Source: JAJNBK01 sp035642715
GTDB taxonomy: Archaea; Thermoproteota; Nitrososphaeria; Nitrososphaerales; Nitrososphaeraceae
Direction: 5' to 3'
DNA length: 10,156 bases
Assembly (NCBI GenBank): GCA_035642715.1
Contig: DASQRW010000094.1
Location: forward strand, 1 to 10,156
Shown in pieces: positions 1 to 5,820 of the stretch. The translations under genes were made by a program, and so were the position numbers. The notes below the pieces were generated by a model, which did not search any database, was not told the origin of the DNA, and saw only the letters and a list, made by a program, of their open reading frames with translations. Every line of letters begins with the position of its first letter. Position 1 is the first letter of the stretch.

Positions 1-129
1 ATCAAGGATAAAACTGAATGCTTTGATAATGACTATTTTCCTTGTAGAAAAGAAAAATGTAAACTACAACATATCAGAAATTGGTTCAATTTTTTCGTTG
101 ATTATCATAATAAGGAGGTGATGGCTTAA
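1..129 (+). CDS. C-terminal end of a protein with a CCCH-type Cys/His cluster (partial)
   Basis: Frame 1 is open from the left edge to a TAA at 127-129, giving 42 residues of a protein whose start lies outside the window. No start codon occurs in this frame before a GTG near the very end, so if real it is the tail of a longer gene. The visible part has Cys7, Cys15, Cys20 and His24, spaced C-x7-C-x4-C-x3-H. That falls within the general spacing of CCCH zinc fingers, which usually bind RNA in eukaryotes and are rarely reported in archaea. An aromatic, charged stretch (RNWFNFFVDYHNKE) follows. The composition looks coding, but the fragment is too short to name a family. It could also be a generic zinc site or a chance open frame. 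Confidence 0.45.
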   Translation: MKDKTECFDNDYFPCRKEKCKLQHIRNWFNFFVDYHNKEVMA

Positions 130-480
130 GTAAACAGAGCCATATTTTATTATAAAATGCTTTATAATTATTTCATATGCGAATTTATCACGAGAATGTT
201 GTCGGACAAGGCCATGGTAACTAGATAGATCCTTGCTGTGACGTCAGTTATGCCCTAGAACATAATGTCAACTTCGCATATTATCATGTTGTATTGGTTT
301 TACATGAGATAACTATTACTAATAACTATGCATGTTTTTCTTTAAACTGCCAAATTTATTCTGGAATATAATAATGTTTAACGAGGTTTATATATTAATA
401 GGGATATATTTGTTATACCTCTTTTCTAGATCACATAATTTTAAATCTTAGAGAATTTATATGACAGATGAGGATATAAT
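130..480. other. AT-rich spacer with a candidate structured RNA and promoter-like tracts
   Basis: There is no credible ORF here. The stretch holds a locally GC-richer, foldable segment (175-281, listed separately), a TATA-like tract TTTTATTAT at 145-153 about 26 bases before that segment, and TTTATATA at 388-395, which could serve the gene at 481. The rest is AT-rich with no recognised motif. Confidence 0.5.
175..281 (+). ncRNA. Candidate structured RNA, three-stem fold
   Basis: A perfect 9-bp inverted repeat closes the element: ATATGCGAA (175-183) with TTCGCATAT (273-281). Two stems nest inside. CAAGG (207-211) pairs with CCTTG (231-235). TGAC (239-242) plus GTTATG (247-252) pair with CATAAT plus GTCA (261-270), around an 8-base loop, with one G-U pair and a 4-base bulge. 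GTTG 198-201 could also pair with CAAC 269-272, as an alternative extension of the closing stem. The element is richer in G+C than its flanks and has a TATA-like tract 26 bases before its 5' end. It does not match tRNA, 5S, box C/D or TPP-riboswitch signatures that I checked by eye. The strand is assumed from the promoter-like tract. A protein-bound DNA palindrome or a small repeat element is the main alternative. Confidence 0.35.
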
Positions 481-780
481 TTGAGTAATAACAAGCAATT
501 TCTCTTGCAGCAATTAATGTGGATTGCTATATATTTTGCTATCAGCCTCGCTATTTCAATTATAATACCGTTTCCATTTTCTCTCATTGCTATAATAGGG
601 GTTGTCTTATTGCTAAGTTTTTACGTAAGAAAAAGAATGATGCGAAAGATGGGTTTTGGAATGGGCAACTTCTCTATGTTCGGTTCAGGTTCAATAAATT
701 ACTATTGTATGAGCTGCGGAACAAAACATAATGAAGTCGCCTGCCCTAAATGCGGTTCAAAGATGAAAAGAGTTGGATGA
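481..780 (+). CDS. Small membrane protein with C-terminal zinc ribbon
   Basis: This is a 99-residue protein. Residues 11-47 form two hydrophobic segments separated by a Pro-Phe-Pro turn (IIPFPF), consistent with a membrane hairpin. A basic patch (RKRMMRKM, about 50-57) and a Gly/Phe/Met-rich linker follow. The C-terminus carries C-x2-C and C-x2-C pairs (CMSCGTKHNEVACPKC), a classic treble-clef/zinc-ribbon arrangement with knuckles 10 residues apart. The positive-inside rule would put the zinc ribbon in the cytoplasm. The listed start is TTG with GAGG about 8 bases upstream. However, a TATA-like TTTATATG at 456-463 would put transcription start close to or just after the TTG, so the ATG at 517 (Met13) is an alternative. 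Small membrane zinc-ribbon proteins of this form are common in Thaumarchaeota, and their function is unknown to me. Confidence 0.8.
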   Translation: MSNNKQFLLQQLMWIAIYFAISLAISIIIPFPFSLIAIIGVVLLLSFYVRKRMMRKMGFGMGNFSMFGSGSINYYCMSCGTKHNEVACPKCGSKMKRVG

Positions 781-1470
781 TCAACTAACGCTTCAACTTG
801 GTTCGTAATTATGATTTTGCTATATACTTCACTTTTCCTTAATCAATGTCAAAAAAGAAGCCAGACAATTGTAAGATTATAGTCTCATATGTATATTATT
901 ATCAATTTTTCATCGGATAAGCGAATGCGAAAAAAATGATATCTTAAAATTCATTTTCTTGGTTGCACAGGATCATTTTTTATACTCATATAATACAAAT
1001 ACTTAAGTCATTTTAGATTTAAGATAATTGATATATCTTCTTTATCTCTGTTTTATAATGGCAATCTCCAATTTGATACTCTATTATTGGATGAGACTAC
1101 CTTAGACATAAAAATATTTACCCTATTTTTAGTCTGTCTGTTCTTCTTTTATAATACCTAATATAGTTTACATTAGATGTAATACTATGCTGAGTTATTC
1201 AGCTTCGATAGGTAATGTATTTGATGGAAGAATTGCTAACATAAGTAAATAATTCTATATTTTATCAGTATTTTCCTAATTACTTCCTATCTACTTACAT
1301 AAAAAAGTAAATCATAAAGGATTTGCAGAGAATTCAATTATACTGTATACATTATCTAATAATTATTTGTTCGCTTAGTATTATGTAATTTTATTAGCCT
1401 AAAATGCCCTATATAGGAGAAAGCCATTGATAGTACATAATTAGAGTTATACAATTAACTTTTTGTCAGG
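781..1470. other. Gene-poor AT-rich spacer
   Basis: I see no supportable gene. The only local structures are a small hairpin GCTGA-GTTAT-TCAGC at 1189-1203 and scattered T-runs after 781 that could end transcription of the upstream gene. A 21-codon ATG frame at 1187-1252 has no SD and no recognisable similarity. Confidence 0.5.
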
Positions 1471-1488
1471 ATGCGTAGAGGGCTTTCT
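1418..1488 (+). repeat. Inverted repeat with overlapping alternative pairing
   Basis: AGAAAGCC (1418-1425) is the exact reverse complement of GGCTTTCT (1481-1488). A second, overlapping pair, GCCCT (1406-1410) with AGGGC (1479-1483), competes for the same right arm. A T-rich run (CTTTCTTTTTATAAT) follows the right arm. The arrangement could be a terminator-like or switch-like RNA hairpin with a 55-base loop. Chance in AT-rich DNA is possible. Confidence 0.25.
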
Positions 1489-1635
1489 TTTTATAATATA
1501 ATCATGACTATTGAGTATGCAGATGATTCTGCCAAATGGTATGGCATAATGGATTTAGCGATAAGATGTGAAATTTAATTTAAGATAGCAAAAACTTTAG
1601 GATGCTTTGAAGAAGAGACTTTAAATCTTATTTAG
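1471..1635 (+). pseudogene. Possible decayed ORF with an in-frame TAA
   Basis: An ATG at 1471 (with a second at 1504) opens a frame of 35 codons, including the coding-looking stretch ADDSAKWYGIMDLAIRCEI, to a TAA at 1576-1578. The same frame then continues for 18 more sense codons (FKIAKTLGCFEEETLNLI) to a TAG at 1633-1635. Both halves have a protein-like mix of charged and hydrophobic residues in one frame, which suggests a short gene or gene fragment interrupted by a stop. I do not recognise the family. It may instead be a 35-residue peptide, or noise. Confidence 0.22.
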
Positions 1636-1759
1636 CTGTATTGATATACTTACAATATTCTGTCTTCTTTTTAGTAACTGTCTGTCATATTTCTGTAGAG
1701 AATAGTACAACAACAATAGTAATTGATTATATTAAATAGAATGAGATAAAGGTTACATT

Positions 1760-1942
1760 TTGCATAAATTGATGTCTCGAAAAGATACTATTTTTAATAA
1801 TTATCATGAAATAAAATACAATTCAATCATCATAGATCTTCGGCCGACCAATTTATGTTTTTTTTCAGATTGTACAAGTAGGTACGAAAAATGTAAGACT
1901 CATAAAAGGAACGATCAATTACAATATTCCTGCTGCTTATAA
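1760..1942 (+). CDS. Doubtful small Cys-rich ORF
   Basis: This is a 60-codon frame from TTG 1760 (or 56 codons from ATG 1772). There is no clear SD. The C-terminal third carries Cys33, Cys38, Cys45, His48, Cys58 and Cys59, including the cluster CFFSDCTSRYEKCKTH (C-x4-C-x6-C-x2-H). This loosely resembles the Cys/His cluster at the left end of the window. The remainder has no recognised domain. It sits alone in a gene-poor spacer, and the length is what chance frames can reach in AT-rich sequence, so it is listed only because of the Cys/His spacing. Confidence 0.2.
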   Translation: MHKLMSRKDTIFNNYHEIKYNSIIIDLRPTNLCFFSDCTSRYEKCKTHKRNDQLQYSCCL

Positions 1943-1976
1943 ATTAAGATCATATGCTATCTTACTGGTCGAAACA

Positions 1977-2000
1977 ATAATAATATAATAATATAATAAC
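1977..2000. repeat. AT-only trinucleotide-like tract (ATA/AAT)
   Basis: This is a short low-complexity run of ATA/AAT units just upstream of the citrate synthase promoter region. It is probably a slippage-prone, easily melted tract rather than a mobile element. Confidence 0.5.
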
Positions 2001-2033
2001 AATTTATTATATCACAATAAGACAAAACATTAC

Positions 2034-2041
2034 TTTAATAT
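2034..2041 (+). promoter_or_regulatory. Candidate TATA box for citrate synthase
   Basis: TTTAATAT is centred about 29 bases before the ATG at 2067, which would give an almost leaderless transcript. AGGA at 2056-2059, 7 bases before the ATG, could be an SD if transcription instead starts from the more distal TATA-like TTTATTATA at 2003-2011. Confidence 0.35.
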
Positions 2042-2066
2042 ACAAATTTAGAATTAGGATCGTTCG

Positions 2067-3233
2067 ATGGATGCTAGGAACATTGGCTTAAGAAATATCG
2101 AGGTAGCTGATACCCGTATTTGTTCTATTGATGGAGAAAACGGTAAACTGATTTACCGTGGCTATGACATCTTAGATTTAGTTAGTCATTCTACCTTTGA
2201 AGAAACGGCTTATCTTTTATTATTCGGCGAATTGCCAAGTCCAGTTGACTTAGAAGATTTTTCAATCAGGTTAAGAGAAGCCCGCGGTATTTCAGAGCCA
2301 ATTCTTAGAAATTTAAAAAACCGCCCAAAGAGAGCACACCCTATGGATGTGCTTCAATCATGTGTCTCGGAATTGGCCGACTATGATTTGAATATGGAAG
2401 ATGATTCAAAAGAAGCCAATATTAGACGAGCTATCATCCTAATCGCGAAAATTCCTGCAATTGTAGCGGCGTGGAATAGACTTCGTAAAGGTCATCATGT
2501 TCTCGATTCATTGGAGGAAGGTTCCCATGCTTCAAACTTTCTTTACATGCTTCGCGGAACAACACCAACTCCAGAAGAAGCAAAAGTATTTGATATTTGT
2601 CTCATCTTACATGCAGAGCATAGCTTCAATGCCTCTACTTTTGCAGCTAGAGAAATAGCCTCAACCAGAGCGCATATGTACGCTTGTATAGGTGGTGCTG
2701 TCGGTGCTTTATCCGGCGAATTACACGGGGGGGCGAACATACAAGTAATGAAAATGTTGCTCGAAATTGCTGAGATTGCAAATGTAGAGAAATGGGTCGA
2801 GGCTAGGTTGCAGCAAGGAGGCAGAATTATGGGGATGGGTCACGCTGTATACAGGACTACTGATCCACGGGCCGAAATACTATCAAGACTCTCAAGAGCA
2901 ATGTCAAAGGAAACAGGCACAAAATGGTTTGAAATTACAGAACGTGTTGAAAACTTCACAAAAAGATACATGCTAGAAAAGAAGAAACAAGCTATTTATC
3001 CCAACGTGGATCTATATAGCGCATCGCTTTATTATAGTATGGGCATTCCCATGGATCTCAATACCCCGATCTTTGCAATTTCAAGAATAGCAGGTTGGTG
3101 TGCACACATAATTGAAGAGAAGTTTGCAGAAGCCGCTCCCAAGCCTGCCCTCTATCGACCCAAAGCTGTGTATGTAGGGAAATATTGTGGACCTATGGGA
3201 TGCGAATACACACCCATACAAAATAGAGAATAA
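2067..3233 (+). CDS. gltA: Citrate synthase
   Basis: This 388-residue protein condenses acetyl-CoA and oxaloacetate to citrate and CoA. It is a soluble cytoplasmic enzyme of the TCA cycle. In autotrophic Thaumarchaeota it feeds 2-oxoglutarate synthesis. The three catalytic residues are visible in their usual contexts: His220 in ELHGGAN, His259 in MGMGHAVYR, and Asp314 in YPNVDLYSA. Arg268 (TDPRA) and Arg340 (ISRIAGW) fit the citrate-binding arginines. The N-terminal GKLIYRGYDILDL and the LHAEHSFNASTFAAR helix are also typical. The length matches the short archaeal/Gram-positive type. The ATG start has AGGA 7 bases upstream. Two C-terminal cysteines (Cys374, Cys379) lie in the extension after the core. 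2-Methylcitrate synthase belongs to the same fold and cannot be fully excluded, but no propionate-pathway neighbour is present. It appears to be monocistronic. Confidence 0.93.
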   Translation: MDARNIGLRNIEVADTRICSIDGENGKLIYRGYDILDLVSHSTFEETAYLLLFGELPSPVDLEDFSIRLREARGISEPILRNLKNRPKRAHPMDVLQSCVSELADYDLNMEDDSKEANIRRAIILIAKIPAIVAAWNRLRKGHHVLDSLEEGSHASNFLYMLRGTTPTPEEAKVFDICLILHAEHSFNASTFAAREIASTRAHMYACIGGAVGALSGELHGGANIQVMKMLLEIAEIANVEKWVEARLQQGGRIMGMGHAVYRTTDPRAEILSRLSRAMSKETGTKWFEITERVENFTKRYMLEKKKQAIYPNVDLYSASLYYSMGIPMDLNTPIFAISRIAGWCAHIIEEKFAEAAPKPALYRPKAVYVGKYCGPMGCEYTPIQNRE

Positions 3234-3336
3234 TTTTATATAAATTATGCAAACAGCCACTTAAATACAAGTTATCTCCTTAATTGTCTAGAAATCCTAT
3301 CCTTCCTGTTAATCTTGAGCTTTTGTCAATTTTTTT
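3230..3336 (+). terminator. AT hairpin and T7 tract after citrate synthase
   Basis: ATAATTT and AAATTAT form an AT-only 7-bp inverted repeat at 3230-3248, overlapping the end of citrate synthase. A T-rich stretch ending in seven T residues (3330-3336) follows. Archaeal termination mostly uses T-tracts, so the T7 is the likelier stop. Confidence 0.35.
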
Positions 3337-3354
3337 GTAGAAAAATTGTGTATT

Positions 3355-3401
3355 AGGACATTAGTTAACCTAGTCCTTAACTTCAATTGATAATAATTGA
3401 A
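3355..3401. promoter_or_regulatory. Two adjacent inverted repeats, possible operator
   Basis: AGGAC (3355-3359) plus TAG pair with CTA plus GTCCT (3370-3377), with a two-base bulge. Four bases later, TTCAATT (3382-3388) and AATTGAA (3395-3401) form a perfect 7-bp palindrome around GATAAT. Both lie just upstream of the small ORF at 3421 that leads into the cupredoxin gene. They are therefore well placed to bind a dimeric regulator, or to form leader hairpins. No known operator consensus was recognised. Confidence 0.3.
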
Positions 3402-3420
3402 AGAAAAAGGCTGACCGTAT

Positions 3421-3555
3421 GTGACAGCAAAAAATTTACAAAGATCTATATTGATTGCAGCAGACATTCGTATGAAAAAAGAGCACAGCATTGATTTAGT
3501 AGAATACCAGAATAATCACTTAAGCTCAATTCAACATCAATCAATAGAGATTTAG
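3421..3555 (+). CDS. Small hypothetical protein, 44 residues, upstream of cupredoxin
   Basis: A GTG-initiated frame ends with TAG at 3553-3555, only two bases before the GTG assigned to the cupredoxin. The peptide is hydrophilic and probably helical. It has a short hydrophobic patch (SILIAADI), the segment MKKEHSIDLVEY, and a Gln/His/Ser-rich tail. AAAGG lies about 10 bases before the GTG as a weak SD. An in-frame ATG at 3472 would give a 27-residue version. The tight junction suggests translational coupling with the copper protein. No known family is recognised, and it could also be a leader peptide. The longer minus-strand frames over the same bases look like shadows. Confidence 0.35.
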   Translation: MTAKNLQRSILIAADIRMKKEHSIDLVEYQNNHLSSIQHQSIEI

Positions 3556-3557
3556 AT

Positions 3558-3974
3558 GTGCTCTGTCTATTAATATATAGAGTGCTTAACAATATCATTG
3601 CTATAATCGTCATCTCTTTTGTTGTGGTCGGCACTTTGTGGGGAGTAGGCAATCTAATTAAGCGTCCAGAAGAGTCATCGATAAAAAATATTTCAGGCAT
3701 ATTGTTAATCGCTCAAAATAATGCATTTAATAAGACAAATCCTGATATCTATGCTACTGTAAATGTTCCCAAGAAATTAGTAGTAGTCAATAAGGATTTT
3801 GTAAGACATGACCTTGTTGTAGATGAATTAAACATTAATACAGCTTATTTGTCTTCTGAGCAGGATTTTACAACTGCAATTGCATCAAAAGAGCCTGGTA
3901 TATATAAATACTATTGCTCCTTACATCCAACAACAATGCAAGGCAAAATAATAGTCAAAGAAAATAACGATTAG
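3558..3974 (+). CDS. Membrane-anchored cupredoxin (type-1 copper protein)
   Basis: This 138-residue protein has an N-terminal hydrophobic segment (about residues 9-31, NNIIAIIVISFVVVGTLWGV) that acts as an uncleaved anchor or signal. A small beta-rich domain about 95 residues long follows. The type-1 copper ligands are visible: His84 in VRHDLVV, then Cys120, His123 and Met127 in YYCSLHPTTMQGKI. The domain is like plastocyanin/amicyanin and should lie on the outer face of the membrane, carrying electrons or binding copper. Ammonia-oxidising archaea encode many such proteins in place of cytochromes c. The GTG at 3558 overlaps the end of the upstream small ORF; GTG 3582 (Val9), just before the hydrophobic segment, is an equally plausible start. 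The ligand loop C-x2-H-x3-M is one residue longer than amicyanin's and one shorter than plastocyanin's. Confidence 0.82.
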   Translation: MLCLLIYRVLNNIIAIIVISFVVVGTLWGVGNLIKRPEESSIKNISGILLIAQNNAFNKTNPDIYATVNVPKKLVVVNKDFVRHDLVVDELNINTAYLSSEQDFTTAIASKEPGIYKYYCSLHPTTMQGKIIVKENND

Positions 3975-4466
3975 ATTCTGCCGATGACAAGAGCAAAGCA
4001 TTATTATCTAGAATATTAAGAATGTCTCTTCTTTGTATAAATCAAATCTTGATATAATGTGATATTTACAACTAGATGAAAGCATTTCTTATATGATTTG
4101 CATCTTTGTTTTTAACGTTAGATATATCCATTATATTGATATATATATGAGAAAAGCCATCAGAATCTTTATATTTTTTATTCATAAAGAATATTATATA
4201 ACTGAAATGCGCATATTGCTTGCTGTAAATAGTCTCTCTTGGTATATGAGCGCGTTCATCGTTCATTCATTAGTAGATCCCTAGAGCATTTGATACCCTT
4301 GTCTGCTATTAATTAGGATAACATTTAGGATTTCATTCTTCTCATTATGCGATTTTTTTGTTATCTCAGGCTCTAGCCATATAGAGCATAACTAAGTATC
4401 AATAATAAAAAAATTTCAGAAAGAATAGTAATTATAAGCAAGGAGATCTTCTAGATTACAGGGATA
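3975..4466. other. AT-rich spacer, no supported gene
   Basis: Two frames of 63-64 codons overlap each other on opposite strands at 4072-4284. Neither has an SD or a recognisable domain, so neither is accepted. A T7 run near 4351 is followed by a hairpin, GCTCTA (4370-4375) with TAGAGC (4382-4387). AAGGAG (4440-4445) lies 21 bases before the TTG of the next gene, too far to be its normal SD. TAATTATAA at 4429-4437 is a possible TATA box for that gene. Confidence 0.45.
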
Positions 4467-4949
4467 TTGAAAGTATATGTTCTTTCAAAGAGTGATAGCT
4501 CTTATTTAGTTCAAATCATTCAGAAAAAATGGCCTAATGATACACTACCAAAAATAAAAAATTTCAAGGTCTATGAGATAGAAGAAGACAAACGCATACT
4601 CGAATATGAAGATTTTATGGCCGTTCAGGTGAATAAAAATACTATCTTGCCCTTTCTAGGAAGAAATAAAATCATTGAGCGATTTCCTTCTGTAAACGTA
4701 GATATGGGAGCTGTTAGATTTGTGTGCAACGGAGCCAAAATAATGAGACCAGGCATCACAAAGTTTGACATCTTTCACAAAGGCGATATTGTTGGTGTAA
4801 AAGATCAAATATACGAAAAAACATTGGCAGTCGGAATCGCTCTTGAGGATAGCGAAAAAGCCAGTAATAATTCAACAGGTTATGTAATAGATAATTTACA
4901 TTATATCAGCGACAAATTCTGGGAAGCACGCAAAGAATTTGGTAGTTAG
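4467..4949 (+). CDS. Archaeal pre-PUA/PUA-domain RNA-binding protein (MCT-1/Tma20-like)
   Basis: This 160-residue protein has an N-terminal pre-PUA (DUF1947-like) part, residues 1 to about 75, and a C-terminal PUA domain from about 76 to 155. The PUA signature is VRFVCNGAKIMRPGI (83-97). It is followed by the strand with the KGDIVGV turn (105-111) and the AVGIALED strand. The archaeal family is related to eukaryotic MCT-1/Tma20, which binds the ribosome and works with DENR/Tma22 in initiation and recycling. An RNA- or ribosome-linked role is therefore likely, but the exact role in archaea is unsettled. The TTG start is forced by an in-frame TAG 15 bases upstream. A TATA-like sequence at 4429-4437 would give a leader of only about 8 bases. 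It converges on the proteasome gene. Confidence 0.85.
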   Translation: MKVYVLSKSDSSYLVQIIQKKWPNDTLPKIKNFKVYEIEEDKRILEYEDFMAVQVNKNTILPFLGRNKIIERFPSVNVDMGAVRFVCNGAKIMRPGITKFDIFHKGDIVGVKDQIYEKTLAVGIALEDSEKASNNSTGYVIDNLHYISDKFWEARKEFGS

Positions 4950-5020
4950 ATACAAGTAAATAGCCAACTTGAAGATTTAGGTTCAAGGGATATCTCTCAA
5001 ACGATTATAAAAAGCAATAC

Positions 5021-5047
5021 AAATTTAGGGAATCATCCCTAAAATTT
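5021..5047. terminator. Strong hairpin between convergent genes
   Basis: TTTAGGGA (5024-5031) and TCCCTAAA (5036-5043) pair perfectly around the loop ATCA. Allowing one bulged A, the stem extends to AAATTTAGGGA/TCCCTAAAATTT. It lies between the stops of the PUA gene (plus) and the proteasome gene (minus), so it is well placed to act in both directions. It is the strongest short hairpin in the window. Confidence 0.6.
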
Positions 5048-5097
5048 AGGCTATTTCCATTCATTTTGCTTAATATATCCTATCATAAAGCTATTGT

Positions 5098-5694
5098 TCA
5101 AAAGCTTATCGATTCTTCTCGATGACCTTTATTAGTTATCATTAATAGATCTATACCGTCCCCACTTGACGAATCTCTTTGTATCGATGATTTTATCGCT
5201 TTTATTGCAAGCTCTTTGGCTTTTTCCTCTGAAATTTCTTTTTTGTATTCTGCGTCCATAACACCGAGTGCCATTTCAGCTCCTGTCCCTACAGCTGCAT
5301 ATTCGTCAGGAAGAAGGGATCCAAGGGGATCTAGTGTATAGATCTGAGGTTTAGCTTCAACACCTCCAACTATTACCTGAGTTAATAATGGAAAGAACCT
5401 TCTTTCAAACATTATGACAGACATTAACTTCGCGACTGAATTTGGTGCAACATTACGTTTCGTCTCGAGTTTTCTAATTTTAGAAAGAGCACCTACTTGT
5501 CTTACCAATACCTGCATATCAGCTATCATTCCTGCACACGCAGCACCAACAAGCTCAGTAACAGGAAAAGTCTTCTTTGTATTCTTGTTTACAACAAAGT
5601 TACCGAATGCAACACGCTTTTCAGCAGCCAAAAGGACACCTCCTTCGTATGAGATTCCCACAGCCGTAGCACCCGGCATAAATTGAAATGCCAT
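5098..5694 (-). CDS. psmB: 20S proteasome beta-type subunit lacking the catalytic Thr1
   Basis: This 198-residue protein has the Ntn-hydrolase fold of proteasome beta subunits. It lacks the N-terminal H0 helix of alpha subunits, and it ends in the beta-like IQRDSSSGDGIDLLMITNKG. In the usual mature numbering (residue minus 8) the active-site set is in exact register: Glu25 = 17, Arg27 = 19, Lys41 = 33, Asp174 = 166, Ser177 = 169. Thr137 replaces Ser129. Position 1 is Ala9 (MPG-ATAVGI) where catalytic subunits have Thr after the processing Gly. The subunit is therefore probably non-proteolytic, with a catalytic paralog encoded elsewhere, as in several TACK archaea that carry two beta subunits. 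The start ATG has GGAAG as its SD. It lies downstream of the GHKL ATPase on the same strand, with a 126-base gap that has room for its own promoter (T/A-rich tract around 5770-5780). Confidence 0.9.
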   Translation of the reverse strand: MAFQFMPGATAVGISYEGGVLLAAEKRVAFGNFVVNKNTKKTFPVTELVGAACAGMIADMQVLVRQVGALSKIRKLETKRNVAPNSVAKLMSVIMFERRFFPLLTQVIVGGVEAKPQIYTLDPLGSLLPDEYAAVGTGAEMALGVMDAEYKKEISEEKAKELAIKAIKSSIQRDSSSGDGIDLLMITNKGHREESISF

Positions 5695-5764
5695 AGACTT
5701 CCAGGTTATATCCGATAGTAGTTAAATTTAGTCGTTTCTATTCTTTAATTCATTTGGGTAAATG

Positions 5765-5785
5765 TTACAATATAAAAAATAATAT
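5765..5785 (-). promoter_or_regulatory. T-rich/TATA-like tract between GHKL ATPase and proteasome genes
   Basis: Read on the minus strand this is ATTATTTTTTATATTG. It can act as the T-tract ending the upstream ATPase transcript, as a TATA box for the proteasome gene with a leader of roughly 55 bases, or as both. A second AT-rich site (CTAAATTTA), about 30 bases before the ATG, is the alternative promoter element. Confidence 0.3.
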
Positions 5786-5820
5786 AGTTAAAAGTTCTTG
5801 CTAATTGTGGTTATAGGAAA

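Noticed and set aside
1187..1252. 21-codon ATG frame in the large spacer
   Set aside because: No SD, no promoter spacing and no recognisable sequence; its length is expected by chance.
2543..2740. 65-codon minus-strand frame inside citrate synthase
   Set aside because: It lies wholly within a well-supported gene on the other strand, with no motif of its own.
3446..3700. 84-codon minus-strand frame over the small ORF and cupredoxin start
   Set aside because: Overlaps the cupredoxin membrane anchor; no SD or domain, and the plus-strand genes explain the region better.
4072..4284. Two 63-64 codon frames on opposite strands
   Set aside because: They overlap almost completely, have no SD or TATA spacing, and their Ile/Tyr/Phe-rich composition is typical of translated AT-rich spacer.
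4282..4389. Direct repeat TAGAGCAT (4282-4289 and 4382-4389)
   Set aside because: Only 8 bases in an AT-rich spacer with no flanking element; probably chance.
4976..4990. GGTTCAAGG resembling a tRNA T-loop
   Set aside because: No matching acceptor, D or anticodon arms could be built around it.
5414..5686. 90-codon plus-strand frame opposite the proteasome gene
   Set aside because: Antisense shadow of a clearly recognised gene.
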